NCBI GenBank assembly: GCA_001303785.1
Contig: LJUJ01000001.1
Span: 1-64,000 of the forward strand
Direction of reading: 5' to 3'
Origin: Caldifarciminota bacterium SM23_42
GTDB lineage: Bacteria; Hydrothermota; Tepidihabitantia; SM23-42
Length of the DNA: 64,000 nt
The notes beneath the pieces were generated by a model. The model was not told the DNA's origin. It saw only the letters and a program-made list of their open reading frames with translations, and searched no databases. Both the position numbers and the translations under genes were made by a program. Positions 58,988 through 64,000 of this stretch are shown here, piece after piece; positions within the stretch are counted from its first letter, which is position 1, and each line of letters opens with the position of its first letter.

Positions 58988-60654
58988 CCGCTTTCCATTT
59001 CTATCAAGCGTTGTAGGGTCTCCAATTCGTCCACATCAAACCACGTGACTTTGCACTTCGCGCACTCGTCGATTTCCACGTGATATGCATAACTATAAAA
59101 CTTGTGTGACATGGTCTTGCCACATTTTGGACAACGCCGCGCACAGCCCACATCAAGCATTAAGCTGAAATGCGGGCGTTTTTTCCTGGCCTCCGTTTTC
59201 ATTAGTGATGCGAGCCGTTCTACTCTTTCCGTGAACGCCTTTTCCTGTCTAACGAATATGCGTGGTAGCTTGCCTTGTTCGGCAAGTGTCCCCTCGCAGA
59301 ATGCGCAACGCCATACGTATAGGCCTTCATATTCTTGAGGGATCAGCCATTCCCGACATATTGGACATATACGCTTGATTTTCCAGATGGGCTCGTTTCG
59401 TTTCTGAAAGAAATAGCTCAAAGCAGGAATTTCGTTTGCGTTGAATGTTTCTTCTTGCCCCGCTATCTTCAGGCTGGTTTTTGGTTTGAGCCATTCGATT
59501 GTTTGCAGCTGTAACAGTGTGAACGGACCATGCCATTCGTTATTGTGTCGGGCCATGAAACGTATGCCCATCTTCTTTGGTTCATATGAGATGCTTGGTC
59601 CATATGCTCTACTCATTTTTTCTGCAATAACGTCAAGGTCGGCATGCGCGATATCGAGGATTATCTGAAGCCGGCGGGTAAGTGGGGGGTGTGTGGAGAA
59701 CAGAGTGGCTATCACACCCTCTGTTTCGTCGAGTTTGCTGTATTGCGGATTCATAATGAAAATGGGTCTAACATGTTCACCTACCGAACCTGCACCACGC
59801 CAGTGTGTACTGATCCGGTATAAAACACTGGCAAGACTCAACGGATTACGCGTCAAACGAATTGCTGCCGCATCGGCACGGTACTCTTTTTCGCGGGATA
59901 TGAACATATTCAATATTTGACTGCAAAGACCGGCAAAGAAAAGCACAGCAGATAACGGAATCGTCAGCACCCCGAGAGTGATATCGTCTTTGCTTGACTC
60001 TTTTTCGAAGAGTGGTAAACTGCTCGGTTCTCGGCTGGGCATCATCTTTGTTAGTTGGGTGAGTGTTTCACTATACATGCCAAAGAGTGAGCAAGTTATT
60101 GTCGTCTCAAGGCAATCGTTAGATATTATGTGCGCCATTTCATGAGCTATCACTGCCTGCAATTCTTCACGCGTGGCACGTGATAGCAAGCCTTCGGTAA
60201 TTCCGATTACCCTACGCTCCTGCAAATCGGCGAGTGAAAAAGCATTCATTGAACCCGTAGGTACTACATATCGTTCGACATGTAACCCACCGGCGGCAGC
60301 TTCGATTTCGTCGATCACGTTATTCAATACCTTGTGATACGTGTCGTGCTTGTCAGGGTGCTGGGCATTTAGGAGGGTGAGGATCTTCGGCACTACATTG
60401 CGGTTCGAAAAGTACCAGTGCAGGAAAGCAGCAATGAGTGCGATGATGATTATGTAAAGGGTATCCCATCCAAGTATGTGGAATTGCTTCCCAGGCACAG
60501 CTAGGTAGCGTCTCAGGTAGATAATCATTTTTATTATTGTTGCGAAGAAAAATGCGGAAAAGAAATACAGAGTAACCAGAAAAGTGAAGAGGATGTATAT
60601 CCGCCAAGTCCTTTGCTTCTCGATATCCCAGAATGTCGTCGTTTTATTTGCCAC
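58984..60654 (-). CDS. M48-family membrane metalloprotease with zinc-ribbon tail
   Basis: This 556-residue protein has two N-terminal transmembrane regions (about 18-42 and 62-84), an M48 catalytic domain with 'VIAHEMAHIIS' (HExxH), 'EYRADAAAIRLTRNP' (third zinc ligand) and further TM segments. The C-terminal part adds two Cys4 modules: 'CPICREW..........WRCAFCEG' and 'CPKCGKTMSH......IDECAKCKVTWFD', TFIIB-type zinc ribbons. HtpX-type proteases remove misfolded membrane proteins. GTG 60654 is chosen since TTG 60687 is in fact the -35 box. Confidence 0.88.
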   Translation of the reverse strand: MANKTTTFWDIEKQRTWRIYILFTFLVTLYFFSAFFFATIIKMIIYLRRYLAVPGKQFHILGWDTLYIIIIALIAAFLHWYFSNRNVVPKILTLLNAQHPDKHDTYHKVLNNVIDEIEAAAGGLHVERYVVPTGSMNAFSLADLQERRVIGITEGLLSRATREELQAVIAHEMAHIISNDCLETTITCSLFGMYSETLTQLTKMMPSREPSSLPLFEKESSKDDITLGVLTIPLSAVLFFAGLCSQILNMFISREKEYRADAAAIRLTRNPLSLASVLYRISTHWRGAGSVGEHVRPIFIMNPQYSKLDETEGVIATLFSTHPPLTRRLQIILDIAHADLDVIAEKMSRAYGPSISYEPKKMGIRFMARHNNEWHGPFTLLQLQTIEWLKPKTSLKIAGQEETFNANEIPALSYFFQKRNEPIWKIKRICPICREWLIPQEYEGLYVWRCAFCEGTLAEQGKLPRIFVRQEKAFTERVERLASLMKTEARKKRPHFSLMLDVGCARRCPKCGKTMSHKFYSYAYHVEIDECAKCKVTWFDVDELETLQRLIEMESG

Positions 60655-60659
60655 AATGA

Positions 60660-60687
60660 AGTTTACTACAATTCCGATTTTTGTCAA
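60660..60687 (-). promoter_or_regulatory. promoter of M48 protease gene, leaderless type
   Basis: TTGACA (60682-60687), 16 bp, TAAACT (60660-60665), 5 nt, GTG 60654 on the minus strand. Confidence 0.7.
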
Positions 60688-60710
60688 GAACTAAAAAGAT
60701 AGGTTGTGGT

Positions 60711-60775
60711 CGAGGTTGTGATGCTTGACGTTAATCAGCATGCTCGAGAATAGGTTCCAGCTTCCCAACCTTAAC
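60711..60775. repeat. palindromic dispersed element, copy 2
   Basis: It contains TCGAGGTTGTGATGCTTGA, AATCAGCATGCTCGAG, AATAGGTTCCAGCTTCCC and AACCTTAAC. In reverse orientation it aligns with 49006-49075. Both lie between genes. Confidence 0.6.
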
Positions 60776-60792
60776 CCACCAACCAGTTGGTA

Positions 60793-61539
60793 TTATTTTC
60801 TTTCCAAATATGCCTTTGTGAATATTCTGTCTGGTATTTTAATGTCGAGCTCAACGTCCTCAAGGATGAGCTCGGTGTATGTGTCTTTGCGCAACTTGTT
60901 CACCATTCTTATTGATGTTGGATATTTGTAGCGGCCGATACGCTTGAAATCGCTGATAGCTATTTCTTTCATCAACTTACCACTCTTTGCGTACAATTCG
61001 GCCTTGACCGCCACGTACATATCCTTGTCTACCCATATTTTCCTAAAATAGTAACTTACTTCAGGGACCTTAGCGGTCAGCTCTAAGGCAAAGCATTCTT
61101 TTCCATATAAGCTGTCGGTGCCCACGAGTTCGATGTCATACAGCTTTATCAATCTTTCGTTTTCGACAATATCGTCATAAGAGAAATCACTGCCCATCAT
61201 GCTCTGCCGCAGCATATGTCCAGCGATTTTCGTTGCCCTTTCGACCGTGGGAAGATACATCCACATTTCGTCTTCGATCTTCAAGAATCTGGTACCTTTG
61301 TCCCTGGCGGGGTAAGAGAATTCCATGTACGCCAGTTTCTTACCTTCGGTGTAGCCGAAGAATCTTTTCTCGCGTACGGTACCGCCGATACTGACGAGCA
61401 TTTTTGCATTATAGCCAGATGAAACAACCACCGTGTTGTCGTCTACTCTCTCAATTATTTCTGTGCCGGTTTGTGCAAATGTAAATGTATTTATGGCCAA
61501 GATTAGCAGCGCCACATGGATGCTTTTCGTATCTCTCAT
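60793..61539 (-). CDS. outer-membrane lipoprotein-sorting protein, LolA-like
   Basis: This 248-residue exported protein has a signal peptide cleaved after Phe-Ala22, leaving Gln23. The mature part is a LolA-like beta-sheet fold: 'EKRFFGYTEGKKLAYMEFSYPARDKGTRFLKIEDEMWMYLPTVERATKIAGHMLRQSMMGSDFSYDDIV', 'CFALELTAKVPEVSYYFRKIWVDKDMYVAVKAELYAKSGKLMKEIAISDFKRIGRYKYPTSIRMVNK'. It carries lipids or lipoproteins across the periplasm. It overlaps by 4 nt the ABC permease gene upstream, so the three genes form a LolA-CE-type system. Confidence 0.88.
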   Translation of the reverse strand: MRDTKSIHVALLILAINTFTFAQTGTEIIERVDDNTVVVSSGYNAKMLVSIGGTVREKRFFGYTEGKKLAYMEFSYPARDKGTRFLKIEDEMWMYLPTVERATKIAGHMLRQSMMGSDFSYDDIVENERLIKLYDIELVGTDSLYGKECFALELTAKVPEVSYYFRKIWVDKDMYVAVKAELYAKSGKLMKEIAISDFKRIGRYKYPTSIRMVNKLRKDTYTELILEDVELDIKIPDRIFTKAYLERK

Positions 61540-62750
61540 ATTGTTTTCAAGGCCTTTGCCGGTTCTAATTTCGTGACGCGACTTATCGGCAGTAGGGCGA
61601 CAACGATTGTAATCAATAATCCGAAAAGAAACCCAGCTAGAATAATGAGCGGCGTTGGTTCAAGGTATATTATCGGCCCGAATGGCATGTCGGCAGACGA
61701 ACTTGAGGACGCCATACTTATGTCAATTCCTTGATATTTCAGCCAATAACTTAATAGTCCGCCGAGAATCGTCCCCATTGCACTTCCCAGTGTTCCAATT
61801 ATTCCTGCCTCGATCGTGAGCAGACCGACAATCGATAGGTTAGTTAGTCCGAGCGCCTTCATCATGCCGATCTCCTTGGTCCTCTCGAATACAATCATGA
61901 GCATGGTGTTAGCAATTGTCGAACAAGCAACGAGTAATACTACCAGATAGAATAGTGAGAAAACGACATTGGCCGTGTTTACGTAGCGGAGTAGAGGATT
62001 ATGCTGGAATGGAACGACTGAAAGATCGAAGCGTGCCCGTATCACACGTGCGATATCAATGGCATCATTCGGATCGTTAACGAGTATCACAAATTCCGTT
62101 GCCCGATCCTCGAGATCAAGGAGCTCCTGACCAACATCGAGCGGGATGTAAAAGAGACTTCTATCCATGCCGCCGATACCGATATGAAATATGCCCTTGA
62201 CCAAAAGATTCATGCCGGTCGGCGAGTCATATGCGGTTCTCGTTATGATCGTAAGTGTGTCACCGATTGTGACTTCTAAACGCTCGGCTAGCCCACTGCC
62301 AATTATTGCTGCCCGCTCGCCAGAATTGATATATGAGCCTCCGATGAGTCTTTTGTTCAGGGCGGCGATGTCGCGCTCCTTTTCAGGGTGGATGGCATAG
62401 CCCAGTGCTGGTATGTTAAGCTCCTCTTCGCCGAGGAGAACACCGAACTTGATCCGGGGGGAGGTCAGCGCGATGCCTTCTTCGGGTAGGGCCTCATAAA
62501 ACTGAGGCGTAAGCTCTAACGATTCGGATAATGGAATCATTCGTTCACGCCTCTCATACTCTGTTGTCGTGATTCTGATGTGACCAGAAATCAACCTTAC
62601 GATGTTGCCGCTTATGTTCTCAAATATGCCGCTGATGTAGCTTCTCATGACTATTATTGCCGTGATCGCAAGTGCGACACTGATACCAGAGATTATGCTA
62701 CGTCGGGTATTGCGGAAGAAATTTCTATAGGCGAGTCTGAACAGCTGCAT
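61536..62750 (-). CDS. FtsX/LolE-type ABC permease
   Basis: This 404-residue MacB/LolCE-type permease has an N-terminal TM ('RRSIISGISVALAITAIIVMRSYISGI'), a periplasmic domain (about 50-265) and three C-terminal TMs with 'ACSTIANTMLMIVFERTKEIGMMKALGLTNLSIVGLLTIEAGIIGTLGSAMGTILGGLLSYWL'. It works with the LolA-like protein and the ATPase expected just beyond the window to extract lipoproteins or lipids from the inner membrane. Confidence 0.92.
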   Translation of the reverse strand: MQLFRLAYRNFFRNTRRSIISGISVALAITAIIVMRSYISGIFENISGNIVRLISGHIRITTTEYERRERMIPLSESLELTPQFYEALPEEGIALTSPRIKFGVLLGEEELNIPALGYAIHPEKERDIAALNKRLIGGSYINSGERAAIIGSGLAERLEVTIGDTLTIITRTAYDSPTGMNLLVKGIFHIGIGGMDRSLFYIPLDVGQELLDLEDRATEFVILVNDPNDAIDIARVIRARFDLSVVPFQHNPLLRYVNTANVVFSLFYLVVLLVACSTIANTMLMIVFERTKEIGMMKALGLTNLSIVGLLTIEAGIIGTLGSAMGTILGGLLSYWLKYQGIDISMASSSSSADMPFGPIIYLEPTPLIILAGFLFGLLITIVVALLPISRVTKLEPAKALKTI

Positions 62751-63976
62751 TATACATGCCTCAGCGCATCAACCGGTTGTAGTCTGGTTGCTTTCCGTAC
62801 CGGCCATAGTGTGACAAACACAGAAACAAAAACTCCGAATAGGAATACGGACAGAACTGTCCAGTAGTCGATTTCACCTACGATGATGAATTTCATTGGG
62901 TAGACGATGTCGGCGTTTCCAAACATTGCGCTCATGTCAATGCCGAAATGCACGAGATACAACGATAAGAGCAGACCAATCAGACAACCCAGCAGACTGC
63001 CGAAGATTCCGATGATACCGCCCTCGTACACGAACATCTTCACGATCCCCTGGTTGTTGAATCCCATTGCCTTGAGCGTACCAATCTCTGGAATACGTTC
63101 CATCACCGCCATCAGCATGGTGTTGATAATGCCCACGGCTGCTATGATGACAACTACGAGGGCGATCATGAACTGAGCCATTCTCTTAAATCCGGAAATT
63201 TCGAAGATGGCCGCGTTCAACTCTCTCCAGGTGTATACTTCGTATTCCTTACCGACTGCCTGCACGAGACGCTCTTTCGTTCGTACGAGATTCCTGTCAT
63301 CACGGACTCTTACGCTCAATTCGGTTACACCGTCAAATATTGCGAGGAGTTCTTGAGCCTGTTCAATAGAAATGAGGGCGGCGTTGCGGTCAAAAAGCGG
63401 ATGTCCGGTGTTGATGATACCGGAGACGGTTAAGTCGAAAGCGTTGTACGTTCCATTTCGGTCCTTGGTGATAATCGTCAAGTATGACCCTATATCCAAA
63501 TCCATATCTCTGGATAAATCTTTGCCGATGAGAACGTCGCCTTCATGCTGCAGGAAAGAACCTTTCACAACGGAGTTGACGATCTTAAATACTTCTTTCT
63601 CTTTCTTAATATCGACGCCCACTCCTATTACGGGCAGTTCATCGATGCCATTACTGATGCTGGCTTGAAATTTAACACGCGGTGCTACACTCTTAACGTT
63701 ACTTATTTGCTCGATTTTCTTAAGGATCAGCCCCGGGTTGTCAATGATTGTATCAAGAGGAAACACGCCCTCCTCACGGTAATAGCCATCTGCAAAGATT
63801 TCCAGATGGCTGGTCTCGTAGTCTATGATGTTCTGTGAGGCCAGCTTGTCGACCCCATTCATCATAGAGTTCATGAGAATCATTGCAGACAGTCCGACTG
63901 AAATCGCAGCCGCAGTGATGACCGTCCGCCGTGTATGGCGGAATACATTACGCCAGGCGAGTTTAACTGCTGTCAC
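62750..63976 (-). CDS. FtsX/LolC-type ABC permease
   Basis: This 408-residue protein is a paralogue of its neighbour, with the same layout: TM1 'RRTVITAAAISVGLSAMILMNSMMNG', a periplasmic domain and C-terminal 'AAVGIINTMLMAVMERIPEIGTLKAMGFNNQGIVKMFVYEGGIIGIFGSLLGCLIGLLLSLYLVHFGIDMSAMF'. The pair should form a LolC/LolE-like heterodimer. The start is GTG 63976, which overlaps the TGA of the gene before it. Confidence 0.92.
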   Translation of the reverse strand: MTAVKLAWRNVFRHTRRTVITAAAISVGLSAMILMNSMMNGVDKLASQNIIDYETSHLEIFADGYYREEGVFPLDTIIDNPGLILKKIEQISNVKSVAPRVKFQASISNGIDELPVIGVGVDIKKEKEVFKIVNSVVKGSFLQHEGDVLIGKDLSRDMDLDIGSYLTIITKDRNGTYNAFDLTVSGIINTGHPLFDRNAALISIEQAQELLAIFDGVTELSVRVRDDRNLVRTKERLVQAVGKEYEVYTWRELNAAIFEISGFKRMAQFMIALVVVIIAAVGIINTMLMAVMERIPEIGTLKAMGFNNQGIVKMFVYEGGIIGIFGSLLGCLIGLLLSLYLVHFGIDMSAMFGNADIVYPMKFIIVGEIDYWTVLSVFLFGVFVSVFVTLWPVRKATRLQPVDALRHV

Positions 63977-64000
63977 CCGGCCCCTCGCTTTTCTTCGTTT
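63973..64000 (-). CDS. 3' end of gene upstream of LolC-like permease (partial)
   Basis: The minus strand reads 'NEEKRGAG' and TGA, the stop sharing bases with GTG 63976 of the permease. By operon logic this would be the ATP-binding subunit (LolD-like), but nothing diagnostic is inside the window. Confidence 0.35.

Noticed and set aside
60655-60687. TTG 60687 as start of the M48 protease
   Set aside because: This TTG is the first codon of TTGACA, the -35 box. The GTG at 60654 lies 5 nt after the -10.
1-64000. CRISPR arrays, rRNA genes, prophage or complete insertion sequences
   Set aside because: No regularly spaced identical direct repeats, rRNA-like blocks, integrase or transposase genes were seen anywhere in the window.

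Overview
The window looks like a chromosomal piece from an uncultivated, anaerobic-type, Gram-negative bacterium of the FCB neighbourhood. A WOR-3/Stahlbacteria-like lineage is my best guess, from gene content only. The markers are a SprA-type type IX secretion (T9SS) translocon, a T9SS-tail cargo protein, a TonB receptor paired with a DUF4249-like lipoprotein, an LpxL-type acyltransferase, HPr kinase without a visible sugar PTS, and a ThiD2-ThiE fusion. No rRNA, CRISPR array, prophage or complete transposon was seen. One tRNA gene is present, tRNA-Leu(UAA).

Layout. 0-7.2 kb: two lipoproteins, a MITE-like element, a DrrAB-type ABC exporter, and a broken TonB receptor with its lipoprotein partner. 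7.2-11.7 kb: a RelE-type toxin-antitoxin pair, a T9SS cargo protein, a small secreted protein, then tRNA-Leu followed by a four-helix-bundle (S23/IVP) gene flanked by inverted repeats. 11.7-20 kb: an ACT/GYD-like gene, thiC and an NtrC-type regulator in one unit; hpf-hprK-EIIA-acyl-CoA ligase in another; then thiD2-thiE. 20-28.4 kb: cold-shock protein, DUF362 and PK_C genes, a minimal DNA ligase-like protein, and rpsA-mtaB-miaB. 28.5-33 kb: cyclophilin and envelope glycosylation genes. 32.3-41.6 kb: prenyl synthase-dxs-sprA-M28 cyclase-like-HhH operon. 41.6-49 kb: pepA, then aminotransferase-acyltransferase-dut-GT4-MFS-deacetylase. 49-52 kb: TPR protein, CDF transporter, GNAT, racemase. 52-56.8 kb: four two-component proteins in a row. 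56.8-64 kb: FAH-family and ComB-like enzymes, a methyltransferase, an M48 protease with zinc ribbons, and a LolA-like/LolCE-like export unit cut by the window edge.

Most striking signals. (1) Twenty near-consensus promoters (TTGAC-type -35, TATAAT-type -10) were read by eye, 18 with a 16-bp spacer and two with 17 bp. In eight of these, plus one weaker case, the -10 hexamer ends 5-6 nt before the start codon, which implies leaderless mRNAs. (2) SprA, the T9SS cargo and the LolA-like protein all place Gln directly after the predicted signal-peptidase site, and a glutaminyl-cyclase-like M28 gene overlaps the 3' end of sprA. This suggests the 'Q-rule' of Bacteroidetes operates here. (3) Two genes, a RelE toxin and an MFS transporter, lack canonical start codons and appear to begin at ATA. 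(4) Two genes, the TonB receptor and the NtrC regulator, carry internal deletions that shift frame. (5) Several intergenic repeat families are present, and one intergenic region can form two mutually exclusive perfect 10-bp hairpins.

All assignments come from reading the sequence without database searches.
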